Below, one piece after another: positions 18,101 to 25,315 of a stretch of DNA of 50,641 nt. Positions within the stretch are counted from its first letter, which is position 1. Every line of letters starts with the position of its first letter. Source of the DNA: Blastocatellia bacterium. GTDB taxonomy: Bacteria > Acidobacteriota > Blastocatellia > Chloracidobacteriales > Chloracidobacteriaceae. The position numbers were made by a program, and so were the translations under genes. A model generated the notes under the pieces. That model did not search any database. It was not told where the DNA came from and worked only from the letters and a program-made list of their open reading frames with translations. The stretch is taken from assembly GCA_019695185.1 (NCBI GenBank), contig JAIBAN010000059.1, forward strand, positions 1-50,641, read 5' to 3'.

Positions 18101-18350
18101 CAATCTGGTCCGCCACTCCAACTGCACCGAAGCGGAAATCAACCTCCGCACCAAGGATGATTGGGTTCAAGTGACCGTGCAGGACAACGGACGCGGGTTT
18201 GCTCTGGGGGAACAACGGGAAGGAAACGGTTTGTCCAATCTCCGCCGCCGGGCTGAATCTTTGAGAGGGCGGTGTGAGGTGACCTCCGGTCCGGGGCAGG
18301 GGACCTTGGTTGCCATTACAGTTCCGCGCAGGCTTCGCGCTCGGAAGTGA
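15177..18350 (+). CDS. Propeller-type sensor histidine kinase (Reg_prop, Y_Y_Y, HisKA_3)
   Basis: I start at the second ATG (15177), 6 nt after AAGGGGGA; the first ATG (15171) touches the Shine-Dalgarno. 1057 residues. A signal peptide or N-terminal anchor is followed by a periplasmic two-component-regulator propeller of about 700 residues with repeated blades such as GFLWICTSDGLSRFDG, GTLWIGTASGLIK and GNLWLGSTLSGVLK. Then come a Y_Y_Y domain (about 715-815), one transmembrane helix (about 818-845), a HisKA_3 domain with H862 (AADLHDDIGASLSQV) and HATPase_c (DNGRGF, GNGLSNLRRRAESL). By family such sensors detect extracellular compounds, often polysaccharides, and signal to a NarL-type regulator. 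No adjacent regulator gene exists; the nearest is at 10309-10956. Confidence 0.95.
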   Translation: MTGNWSKRQFWIQIWLLVVSCGWCWAPVSAEQLPVKHFTSSDGLAQDRVKRIVRDQRGFLWICTSDGLSRFDGSQFVNYVPDLDRAQSMNDVLVTAQGEYWAATNGAGVLRLHFNGPPEVEPLTAVHRFRNQDQFYFTVYPQGEDPRSNRVNALFEDRNHIIWAGTDNGVFFLDRRNGQKAFTRLEYRIPAFTERPLPVWAFVEDTEGTLWIGTASGLIKRSANGRVEADWGNLGAQIGAVLTLVKDSAGRIWAGHRKGVFVFYPAGVPALPGVSWEPPPGPVEPPPRFQVPPDLGIGLWLSTANGLPHNLVSALYQATDGSFWISTRGGLVHWNQGKVRTYTTANGLIDYRVPAITEDQAGNLWLGSTLSGVLKWYQNGFTTFTEADGLGSIGVHSIFPNRAGQVCVITGVSSLFLNQFDGKRFHTVQPGTPDSLATHSVALRSPLMIEDHTGNMWVARNDGLYRFPPVEQVEKLATVTPLNIYQTKDHGLTDNKISRVFEDSKGDVWIASEDHDCLSRWNRTTGTFEHYSDKDGIPPWCSPICFREDRSGAIWIGTLEGRVLRYRNRRFEEWAGPLGLPAGQIMDLWVDRGGQLWIAINGGGLRCISDPTVARPQLKKLPSLTESRLKTVRCIVEDGFGTLYFGTNQGIFHFDPATEQITHYTTADGLVNGEVQAAFVDSSQVLWFGTSNGLSRLAPKPSLPATAPSIYLRQVVVGGVQIPLSALGATCVAAPPVAWNQNQVQIDFFGINFVSGNNLRYQYRLGGGETEWSSLIDQRTINFALAPGTYRFEVRAVGSNGRQSVAPAVLTLEILPPFWQRSWFLALLAGGLGGLAFGIHRYRMAQLIQLERLRIQIAADLHDDIGASLSQVAILSEVVRRQVEAENLAVVAQPLTRIAAISAEAMENMSDIVWSINPRKDRVKDLIRRMRQYAVESLSTSDIAFRFQAVESEAEIKLAPDVRRQLFLMFKECINNLVRHSNCTEAEINLRTKDDWVQVTVQDNGRGFALGEQREGNGLSNLRRRAESLRGRCEVTSGPGQGTLVAITVPRRLRARK

Positions 18351-18540
18351 GGGGGCAGGGTTTGGGGTTCAGGCTTCAGGGGTCAGGGTCTTTTGAATGG
18401 ACAATGGACAATGGACAATGGACAAATGACAATTGAAACCTCTCCAGGATTTCAAATTTTCTGATATTCGAAAACCCTGAAGCCTGAAGCCTGAAACCTG
18501 AACCCTGAACCCTGAAACCTGAAACCTGAACCCTGAACCC
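18351..18540. repeat. Heptamer arrays filling a convergent gap
   Basis: Immediately after the sensor-kinase TGA comes a degenerate GGTTCAGG-type arm (18351-18390). Next are four perfect AATGGAC heptamers plus two worn copies (18396-18437), then nine CCCTGAA/GCCTGAA/ACCTGAA heptamers (18475-18537) reaching the last base of the acylase stop codon on the other strand. Both genes therefore run straight from stop codon into a repeat that reads about (GGTTCAG)n in their own sense. Confidence 0.9.
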
Positions 18541-21461
18541 TACGGCGTAAACATCACTTCCGTAGCTTGACTGTCTTCCACCTGCTTTGAGGTCAGCCAC
18601 ATCTGGTGATACCGGTTGGTCAACCAGCGGCCCAACTGGTTGGCAAAAAGTGGGTTGCGCACATCTCCCGGTTCTCCGCCGGGCAGAATCTGAAAGGCTG
18701 AAATCCCCTGGGTTGACATTTCACCCGTAAAGCGCCGCGAAGGCCCGCTGGAAAAGGTGCAGGATGCCGGAGAGGTCACCCGCGCGTTGTGCGTGGCAGC
18801 GTCCACCGTTTCGTAACCCCCGCTCCGGGACAAACCGGGAAGTCCCGGCTCGACACTGGAAAATTTGCCAGCCGGAGGAACACTGAGCGGGCTGCCCAGG
18901 ATATGCCCAAAGGTGATGCGGTGCAGCCGTCCCCAGCGGTAATCGTTTTGGGCGGTGGATTTGGCAAAGGCCACTCCAAATGAATCCCCCGCCAGTTGGT
19001 TGAGGGCATCACGCAGACTGGACAAAATCATGATGTCGCGGGCGGTTTCGGCATTGGTCACCCCTGTGATTTCAAAGAAATTCACGCCCGAAGCACCCTT
19101 TCCCTGCATGGTTGGAAAGGTGTCGAGCAGGTTTCTGAGTGCCGCCACTGCCTGGGCGCTAAAGGGTTGGTACAAACCCAATCCACGCCGAATCAACGTT
19201 GCATCCACCACGTTTTGCACCATCTGACTGCGCCATGCCGTGTAAGTGGTGGCGGCAATGCTGTTCCGGATTTCCGTTTCAGACGGTGCAGCCAGCAAAT
19301 CAGGATTGTCGCCGGGGTCATAGCCCCGCTCAATGCCAGTAGGCGTGCTGAAATCCCACAGCGCCAACCGGTTGACGGCTTCGGTCAGGCGCGGGTCGCT
19401 GCCCAGGGCGGCCAGGGCCGGGCTGGCGGTTGGCGCTTTCGCATTTTCAAATGCTTTGAGCAGGTAAGGGGTCAGGATTTCCGCATCCAGCATCTGGTTG
19501 TTGCTCTGCCAGGAGCGGATATCTTCAATGGAAGCCTTGCCTCCACTGGCCAGCCGGGCCTGAATCAGGCGGACAATCCGCCCCATCCGGTTCCCGTCGG
19601 CATATCCGACATTCAGGTAATAAACTCCGCCGCCTTTGCGGACCTGATTGAGCGCATTGTTGTCAATCGTGGTTCCAATCGGGTCCTGATTGGCGTTGGC
19701 GATAAAACCGGCGGCTGGATTGACCACCTGGGGCATTTCCGCAAAGGGCAGGATTTCGTAATTGAGCGATTGTCCTTCCTGGCGGGTTTTGAGCGCCAGC
19801 CATTCGTTTTTGAATTTTCCGGTGCCGTCGCGCAGCAGATAGGGCGGCGTGCCGTCCACCCGGCCCAGGGTTTGCAAATCCTCGCGGAGCGGCACCTCGG
19901 AACTGGTGAAATAGGCAATGTTCCCATCCACATCGGCATAGGAAAAATTCTGCGAGCCGAAATCAAAAAACTGGAGCGCTTTCCTGAAATCCTCCACGCT
20001 TTTGGCCCGATTAAAACCAAGGAATGCCTCCAGTTCGCGGGTCGCCCGAAAGCCACTGTACTGAATGCTGATGCCCAATGCTTTTTTCTTTGAAGTCGGG
20101 GTCACGGAAATCAACGGCCCGTTGTTGCGCCGGGGCACGATATAGGTAAAAGCCGCATCGTCGGCCACCGGAACCGTCATCAGGTTGTCTTTTTGTCCGT
20201 CGCTCAACTGATTGACCTGGAACGTCTGGGGAATCACCGTCACGTTTTCCTTTTTCCCGCTGAAGGTGGTGGATTTCGGTCGTTGCGTGCTTTTATCAAG
20301 CACAACCTCTTCCTGATACAAATCCGTCACATCCAGCGGGTTGACTGTGGCACCCCAGCAAATCCGTTCGTTTGTTCCAAGCACCACGCCGGGCACGCCC
20401 GCAAAGGTCACACCGTTGACATTCATGGGGCCACGGGCCGGGTCGTTTTCCACGATGAGGTGGGCTTCGTACCAGACGGATGGGGTCGAAAGCGAAAGAT
20501 GCGGGTCGTTGGCCAGTATCGGGGCTCCGGAAACTGTTCTGGCACCGGAAATAATCCACCAGTTGCTGCCGGTATCACCCGCCGTGTGGTCAAAAAATTC
20601 CCGCAAATACTGGTCATTTTGGATTTTCCGAAGGTAATCGCGGGCCATTTCCAGGGTTTCCGGGCGAATCACCTCCGTCAACTTGCGGGCGGCGGTTTCG
20701 GCAGCCTCGATTTGGGCTGTGCGGGAGTCCGGGTCAATGGCTCCCGTGCCGCCAAAATTGGGAATGGAAACTGTTGGGTCAAACGGAGCCGACCGGAACA
20801 CATCCTCAAAAAAGAGCTTGGTCCCGTCGAAATTGCCGTTCCGTCCGGCTTGTTGATAGGCCGCCAGCGCGGTGCTGAGAAACAAGTCCCGAATCGAATC
20901 AAAGGACAGGTTAAAGGCAATGGCTTTGCTGATGGTGAGCGAATCAAGCGGCGTCCAGGCAGGAATTCCGGTTTTGGAAAGTTCCAGAGCGTCATATTCC
21001 GGCGGCAGTATAAAGGTTGGGTCTTTCAGACAGGCGTTCACCCCGTCGGCATAGGCCTGCAACAAAGCCCGAATGTCAGCCGGATAGGCATTGAGGGATT
21101 CTTCCGCCGCCCGTCGCAGGCCCAGCCGCCGCAGTTCGGTATCAGAGCCAAGGCCGGATTGTCCAACCAGTTCCGCCAGCCTGCCGCTGGCCTGCCGCCG
21201 CAGGGTATCCATTTGAAAAAAACGGTCACTTGCGTGAATGTAACCCTGGGCGAGAAATGCGTCATGGTCGTTTTTGGCGAAAATATGGGGAATGCCTTCC
21301 GTGTCACGAACCACCCGGACCGGAGCCTGCAAGCCCGGAAGCTGAGGTGTTTGGACAATCCCGTTGGGAGCAGCTTTGGCGGCTGCGGGACTGACCGGAT
21401 GCCAGGAAAGCATGCTCGAAACGGTCAACAAGACCAATGCAAAGGTCAAAACAGGTCGCAT
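18540..21461 (-). CDS. Penicillin-acylase family (S45) N-terminal-nucleophile hydrolase
   Basis: 973 residues; AGGAGGG lies 8 nt before the ATG. A signal peptide (about 1-28, ending PAAAKA) indicates export. The precursor follows the S45 layout: an alpha chain with VRVVRDTEGIPHIFAKND and GYIHASDRFFQMD, then a spacer, then the beta chain beginning at the predicted autoprocessing nucleophile S299 in GDTGSNWWIISG, followed by PILANDPHL and later the Asn/Arg-rich beta-chain motifs. Known relatives cleave amide bonds of penicillins, acyl-homoserine lactones or acylated peptides; the substrate here cannot be told. It is flanked by heptamer arrays and convergent with the sensor kinase, with no operon partner. 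Confidence 0.93.
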   Translation of the reverse strand: MRPVLTFALVLLTVSSMLSWHPVSPAAAKAAPNGIVQTPQLPGLQAPVRVVRDTEGIPHIFAKNDHDAFLAQGYIHASDRFFQMDTLRRQASGRLAELVGQSGLGSDTELRRLGLRRAAEESLNAYPADIRALLQAYADGVNACLKDPTFILPPEYDALELSKTGIPAWTPLDSLTISKAIAFNLSFDSIRDLFLSTALAAYQQAGRNGNFDGTKLFFEDVFRSAPFDPTVSIPNFGGTGAIDPDSRTAQIEAAETAARKLTEVIRPETLEMARDYLRKIQNDQYLREFFDHTAGDTGSNWWIISGARTVSGAPILANDPHLSLSTPSVWYEAHLIVENDPARGPMNVNGVTFAGVPGVVLGTNERICWGATVNPLDVTDLYQEEVVLDKSTQRPKSTTFSGKKENVTVIPQTFQVNQLSDGQKDNLMTVPVADDAAFTYIVPRRNNGPLISVTPTSKKKALGISIQYSGFRATRELEAFLGFNRAKSVEDFRKALQFFDFGSQNFSYADVDGNIAYFTSSEVPLREDLQTLGRVDGTPPYLLRDGTGKFKNEWLALKTRQEGQSLNYEILPFAEMPQVVNPAAGFIANANQDPIGTTIDNNALNQVRKGGGVYYLNVGYADGNRMGRIVRLIQARLASGGKASIEDIRSWQSNNQMLDAEILTPYLLKAFENAKAPTASPALAALGSDPRLTEAVNRLALWDFSTPTGIERGYDPGDNPDLLAAPSETEIRNSIAATTYTAWRSQMVQNVVDATLIRRGLGLYQPFSAQAVAALRNLLDTFPTMQGKGASGVNFFEITGVTNAETARDIMILSSLRDALNQLAGDSFGVAFAKSTAQNDYRWGRLHRITFGHILGSPLSVPPAGKFSSVEPGLPGLSRSGGYETVDAATHNARVTSPASCTFSSGPSRRFTGEMSTQGISAFQILPGGEPGDVRNPLFANQLGRWLTNRYHQMWLTSKQVEDSQATEVMFTP

Positions 21462-21684
21462 AGCGGGTTCCCTCCTGCATGAAAGCCGAACTTATTCTGA
21501 ACGGTGAATCCAATTTTTGGAGCGTTGGAAAAAAACGGGTGTTAGGATGGATGTGTCACCCGAAAAACATCCTACCACAACGAATCAGGAGGTGCGGTGA
21601 TGACCTTTCAAAAATGTGAAATTCTTACCCGATGGAAAACTGGCTGTGGCTGTTTCCTGGTGGCGGTAGGAGGATTGCACGGAA
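21462..21684. other. Gap upstream of the acylase gene
   Basis: Contains the acylase Shine-Dalgarno (AGGAGGG on the minus strand) and presumably its promoter, though I find no clear -35/-10 pair. No credible gene: a short plus-strand reading frame from 21597 runs through the heptamers and the antisense of the TetR gene. Confidence 0.4.
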
Positions 21685-21779
21685 CAGCCTCAGCCCTCAG
21701 TCCTCAGTCCTGGATTGTTCCTCGGCCCTCAGTCCTCAGTCCTCAGTCCTGGATTGTTCCTCAGCCCTCAGTCCTGGAT
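21685..21779. repeat. CCTCAGT heptamer array with higher-order repeat
   Basis: Tandem CCTCAGT/CCCTCAG heptamers organised in three blocks, each ending with CAGTCCTGGATT, the first two followed by GTTCCTC. The array overlaps the 3' end of the TetR gene: its last codons Ile-Gln-Asp and the TGA stop (21768-21770) are spelled by the repeat. Confidence 0.85.
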
Positions 21780-22457
21780 TCCTACCAACTGCCGGACCAC
21801 CGCCTGCATTTCTGCTTCGTCCACCTCCAGCGACCATTTGGCCTGGGGAATCTGCACTAGCAACCCATGCAGGTTATGAATCAGCAACTGCGCCAACAGG
21901 GAAGGCCGTAAGGTCGAAGTGAAAACACCGGCTTGCTGTCCGGCTTGCAGTATCGCTTCCAGTTGCGTGGAGAACGCTTCATATTCCGGCAGAAGCAATG
22001 ATTCCGGCAGTAAAAACGGGTTCCGGCCTTCGCCCACGACAATCTGAAAAACGAGTGCTTCGGAAAGCCAGGGCGTGGCCGGGTCGTCATCCCTGGATTG
22101 AATCAGTGCCTGCACCACCGTTTCAAGCAGCTTCCGTGGGTCATCCGTGACGTGTTTGTAGTGTTCCACCCGCAGGTTGAGCGGTTTCCAGTAATATTCA
22201 TTGAGGATGAAAAAAGCAGCCTGCCGAAGCCCGATGAAATACCGGTAAAAGGCCGGGTCGGTGGTTCCCGCCAAGCGGGTGATTTCAGCCACCCGTGCGC
22301 CCAGGACGCCTTTGCGGGCGAATTCCTCCACCGTGGCACTGACAATGCGGTGTCCCAGTTCGGTGACCGGTTCCCGTTTTATCCAGTGGTTCCGTCCGGT
22401 TTGCATGTCCTCAACGGGAATTTCGGCGGGTTTGGCGGCTGAAGGACGTTTCGGCAC
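21768..22457 (-). CDS. TetR-family transcriptional regulator
   Basis: 229 residues from a GTG at 22457; an internal ATG (22406), 2 nt after TTGAGGAC, would give a protein 17 residues shorter and is possible. The N-terminal helix-turn-helix lies at about 32-80 (RIVSATVEEFARKGVLGARVAEI, then DPAFYRYF in place of the usual xxxFYxYF). The C-terminal ligand/dimer domain is full length. The gene is divergent from yqiJ, with nested palindromes and two opposed promoters between them, so it probably represses both itself and the yqiJ-flotillin-ATPase operon until an unknown ligand binds. The stop codon lies within an intergenic heptamer repeat. Confidence 0.92.
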   Translation of the reverse strand: MPKRPSAAKPAEIPVEDMQTGRNHWIKREPVTELGHRIVSATVEEFARKGVLGARVAEITRLAGTTDPAFYRYFIGLRQAAFFILNEYYWKPLNLRVEHYKHVTDDPRKLLETVVQALIQSRDDDPATPWLSEALVFQIVVGEGRNPFLLPESLLLPEYEAFSTQLEAILQAGQQAGVFTSTLRPSLLAQLLIHNLHGLLVQIPQAKWSLEVDEAEMQAVVRQLVGIQD

Positions 22458-22485
22458 GGCTCAAAAATTCTCCCCAAAATAGTAT

Positions 22486-22514
22486 TTGACGGCCCGAAGA
22501 TAGTCTGTTACAAA
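22486..22514 (+). promoter_or_regulatory. Sigma70-like promoter for the yqiJ operon
   Basis: -35 TTGACG (22486-22491), 17-bp spacer, -10 TACAAA (22509-22514). Predicted start near 22521, about 62 nt before the yqiJ ATG. The palindromes at 22523-22565 lie just downstream, so a bound repressor would block elongation or clearance. Confidence 0.5.
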
Positions 22515-22525
22515 GTTGCTGTCAA
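22497..22525 (-). promoter_or_regulatory. Sigma70-like promoter for the tetR gene
   Basis: On the minus strand: a perfect -35 TTGACA (22520-22525), 17-bp spacer, -10 TATCTT (22497-22502). It overlaps face-to-face with the yqiJ promoter. The operator-like inverted repeat begins inside its -35 box. Confidence 0.6.
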
Positions 22526-22565
22526 TTTTGTAAGTATCACTTACTTTTTTATAAGTACAAAATTG
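22523..22565. promoter_or_regulatory. Nested palindromic operator, probably for TetR
   Basis: Outer inverted repeat CAATTTTGTA (22523-22532) and TACAAAATTG (22556-22565). The inner palindrome is GTAAGT-ATC-ACTTAC (22530-22544), followed by TACTT-N6-AAGTA (22542-22557). The inner 15-bp palindrome is typical in size for a TetR dimer site, and the repeated AAGT half-sites suggest two dimers. It overlaps the tetR -35 box and sits at the start of the yqiJ transcript. Confidence 0.6.
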
Positions 22566-22582
22566 TCTAATTGAGGCCCTCC

Positions 22583-23209
22583 ATGAATGACCTGTTCCGT
22601 CAGCTTTTTTCGTTTCCAACTGGAATTTTCTCGGTGTTGTTGGCTTTGGTAGCGTGCTACTGGTTGCTGGTGATTGCTGGAGCCCTCGACCTCGACCTGT
22701 TTGAGGTGCCGGAGGGGGCCGATACGGATGGCTTCCATGACGGATTCTTTGACGCTTTGCTCAATCCACTGGGACTCAAAGGAATTCCCCTCACGATTCC
22801 CCTCAGTCTGCTGATTCTGTTTGGCTGGGTGGTTTCGCTAGTGGGGAACAATTTTTCTGGCTGGTTTATCGCCCTCAAACTGACCGGGATTGCTTTTGGC
22901 TGTGCGCTGCTGCTGGTTGCGTTGATTGTCGGAGTGCTCGGCGCAGCCCTCACCCTGCGCCCGTTTCGGAGCGTTTTTGCCGTTCACCAGGCAGAGGAAA
23001 ACAGTTCTCTGGTGGGAAAAATCTGCACGGTTACCACTCAACGGGTGGACGAACGGTTCGGTCAGGCCGAAATCCCCGGCACCAGCCTGGTGGTGCAGGT
23101 TCGTTGTCCCCAACCCAACGATTTGCGGCGGGGTTCCCAAGCCCTGATTTTCGAATATGACCCGGCGGCAGAGGCTTTCTCCGTCAACCCGGTTTCGGAC
23201 TCCATTTAG
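22583..23209 (+). CDS. yqiJ: YqiJ-like inner-membrane OB-fold protein
   Basis: 208 residues from the ATG at 22583 (GAGG 6 nt upstream), very close to the usual length of the family. Three hydrophobic segments (about 10-36, 70-92 and 97-122) are followed by a soluble beta-rich C-terminal domain (about 145-208: SLVGKICTVTTQRV, GTSLVVQVRC, GSQALIFEYD) matching an OB-fold as in YqiJ/NfeD-type partners of flotillins. By family, YqiJ sits beside the flotillin YqiK and is thought to work with it in membrane microdomains. The next gene is a flotillin, 150 bp on, which supports the call. Probably the first gene of the TetR-controlled operon. Confidence 0.85.
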   Translation: MNDLFRQLFSFPTGIFSVLLALVACYWLLVIAGALDLDLFEVPEGADTDGFHDGFFDALLNPLGLKGIPLTIPLSLLILFGWVVSLVGNNFSGWFIALKLTGIAFGCALLLVALIVGVLGAALTLRPFRSVFAVHQAEENSSLVGKICTVTTQRVDERFGQAEIPGTSLVVQVRCPQPNDLRRGSQALIFEYDPAAEAFSVNPVSDSI

Positions 23210-23219
23210 TTTTTTGTTT

Positions 23220-23311
23220 AACCACAGAGGCGCGCAGAGGAAATACTTCTGATTTCCAGAGCAATTAAGACCTCGGATTTTCTCTGCGCGCCTCTGCGCG
23301 CCTCTGTGGTT
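23220..23311. repeat. Inverted repeat of the CGCAGAG family with 21-bp perfect arms
   Basis: 23220-23240 is the exact reverse complement of 23291-23311 (AACCACAGAGGCGCGCAGAGG arm). The interior has a small GGAAAT/ATTTCC hairpin. It fills the gap between yqiJ and the flotillin gene. Related CGCAGAG sequence occurs inside the ATPase gene at 28102-28119 and 28461-28491. Confidence 0.8.
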
Positions 23312-23359
23312 CATTATGGTTGTTCGGTTGCGACACTTTTGTTTTCAAGGAGATTCTGT

Positions 23360-25195
23360 ATGGACCCCATTGCCCTGGCGATTTTGTTTGTTTCCCTGGT
23401 GCTGATTGTTTTTGGCTCCCTTGCGCTGTTTTCCCGTTTCTATGTGAAAGTCGAACAGGGCAAGGCGCTCATCGTCAATAAAATGAAGCCCGAACCCGAA
23501 GTCACCTTCACCGGAATGATTGTGTTGCCGGTTTTTTACAAAGCCGAAACGATGGATATTTCGGTCAAAACCATTGAAATTGACCGGCGCGGCAAAGAAG
23601 GGCTGATTTGTCAGGACAACATCCGGGCCGACATCAAAGTGACCTTCTTTGTGCGCGTCAACAAAACCCGCGACGACGTGATTAAAGTGGCCCAGGCAAT
23701 TGGCTGCGCACGGGCTTCGGACCAGGACACGCTGGAGGAACTCTTTAGCGCCAAGTTTTCCGAGGCTTTGAAAACCGTCGGGAAACAGATGGAGTTCATT
23801 GACCTCTATACCAAGCGCGAAGATTTCCGTGACCGCATCATTGAAGTGATTGGGCGCGACCTGAACGGCTATGTGCTGGAGGATGCGGCAATTGACTTTC
23901 TGGAACAGACGGCGCTTTCGTCGCTCGACCCCAACAACATCCTGGATGCCCAGGGCATTTGCAAAATCACAGAACTGACGACGCTCGAAAAGGTCCGCAC
24001 CAACGAATTTACCAACAACAGCCTCAAGCTCATCAAAAAGCAGGATGTGGAGGCGGCGGAAACCGTGCTCGAACTCGAACGGCAGGAAGCCGAAGCCACC
24101 GCCAAGCAGAAGCGCGAAATTGAAACGGCACAGGCCCGTGAAACGGCGGAAGTAGCCAAAATTCAGGCGGAAGAACGGCTGCGCGCCGAAACAGCCCGCA
24201 TCAAGGCCGATGAGGAACTGGTCATTCTGGAGCAAAACAAGCTACGCCAAGTAGAACTTTCCCAAAAAAGCCGGGAACGGGCGCTTATGCTCGAATCGGA
24301 ACGAACCGAAAAAGAGCGGCAAATGGAAGTCGTGAGCCGCGAACGCGAAATCGAATTGCAGCGGATTGCCAAGGAAAAAGCCCTTGAGGAACAACGTAAA
24401 TCCATTTGTGAGGTCATCCGCGAACGGGTCGCCGTCGAGAAAACCGTGGCGGTCGAAGAGGAAAGCATCAAACAGTTGCGTGTCGTGGAGGAAGCCAAAC
24501 GGCTCAAACAATCCACGATTATTTCGGCTGAAGCCGCCGCCGAAGAAAAACTGGTCAAAGACATCAAGGCTGCCGAAGCGGCTGAAACCGCTGCCAAGTT
24601 CAAAGCCAGCGAATTGTTGATTCGGTCGGAAGCCGAACTGAACGCGGCTGACAAGCAGGCCCAGGCCAAAATCCGACTGGCTGAAAGTTTGCAGGCGGAA
24701 AAAGCGGCTCCCGGACTGGCCGAAGCCAAAGTTCAGGAAGCCACCGCGCTGGCACTGGAAAAAACGGGTGCCGCCGAAGCCAGCGTCATGCTCCAAAAAG
24801 GAAATGCCGAAGCCATGACCGCGAAAGGCCGGTTTGAAGCGGAAGCTGCCGGAATTTCACAGAAAGCGGCGGCCATGAAAGCCCTCGACGAAGCCGGACG
24901 CGAACACGAGGAATTCCGCCTGCGCCTGGAAAACGACCGGATTCTGGCCATCCAGACCCTGGAAGCCCAAAAAGTCACGGCGGAAATGCAGGCAATGGTC
25001 CTGGGTGAAGCGCTCAAGAACGCCAAAATTGACATTATCGGCGGGGAAAACCTAGTCCTCGACCGGCTGGTCAATTCGATTTCGCTGGGTAAATCCATCG
25101 AAGGATTCGTCCAAAACAGCGATTCGGCTCAAAAGCTGGTGGATTCGGTTTCGCAGTTGTTGGGCGGACTGAATCCTGCATTGAAAAAACAATAA
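23360..25195 (+). CDS. yqiK: Flotillin-family SPFH protein (YqiK-like)
   Basis: 611 residues; the ATG at 23360 is preceded by AAGGAG, and an in-frame start at 23306 would be inside the repeat. An N-terminal membrane helix (about 4-28) is followed by an SPFH/band-7 domain (about 30-190, with KVEQGKALIVNK and RADIKVTFFVRV), then a long Ala/Glu-rich coiled coil (about 215-540, repeated EA, KAAEAAE, EKERQ) and a C-terminal flotillin tail. Flotillins assemble into large membrane-associated oligomers that organise membrane microdomains. It lies between yqiJ and a giant ATPase gene; this trio is a known association, which strengthens all three calls. Confidence 0.93.
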   Translation: MDPIALAILFVSLVLIVFGSLALFSRFYVKVEQGKALIVNKMKPEPEVTFTGMIVLPVFYKAETMDISVKTIEIDRRGKEGLICQDNIRADIKVTFFVRVNKTRDDVIKVAQAIGCARASDQDTLEELFSAKFSEALKTVGKQMEFIDLYTKREDFRDRIIEVIGRDLNGYVLEDAAIDFLEQTALSSLDPNNILDAQGICKITELTTLEKVRTNEFTNNSLKLIKKQDVEAAETVLELERQEAEATAKQKREIETAQARETAEVAKIQAEERLRAETARIKADEELVILEQNKLRQVELSQKSRERALMLESERTEKERQMEVVSREREIELQRIAKEKALEEQRKSICEVIRERVAVEKTVAVEEESIKQLRVVEEAKRLKQSTIISAEAAAEEKLVKDIKAAEAAETAAKFKASELLIRSEAELNAADKQAQAKIRLAESLQAEKAAPGLAEAKVQEATALALEKTGAAEASVMLQKGNAEAMTAKGRFEAEAAGISQKAAAMKALDEAGREHEEFRLRLENDRILAIQTLEAQKVTAEMQAMVLGEALKNAKIDIIGGENLVLDRLVNSISLGKSIEGFVQNSDSAQKLVDSVSQLLGGLNPALKKQ

Positions 25196-25227
25196 TTGCC
25201 TGGGGTACCCAGGAAAGAACCCGATTC

Positions 25228-25279
25228 GTGGAAAATGGTGATGCATGCAACATGTTTTGCAGCAAACGCCATTTTCCAC
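25228..25279 (+). promoter_or_regulatory. 52-nt hairpin between flotillin and ATPase genes
   Basis: GTGGAAAATGG (25228-25238) pairs perfectly with CCATTTTCCAC (25269-25279). The interior has further partial pairing (TGC and TGCAA against TTGCAGCA). No T-tract follows. It lies in the 120-bp gap, 37 nt before the ATPase start, so an RNA-processing, stability or attenuation role is more likely than full termination. Confidence 0.55.
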
Positions 25280-25315
25280 TTGCCAATCCCGTTCAGGAAT
25301 TTGTCAGGACCCATT

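Noticed and set aside
20193..21482. A 429-codon plus-strand reading frame over the acylase gene
   Set aside because: It is antisense to a complete penicillin-acylase gene with full motifs, and its translation has no recognisable domain.
21597..21860. Short plus-strand gene before the TetR region
   Set aside because: It runs through heptamer repeats and the antisense of the TetR 3' end, with no domain or conserved signal.
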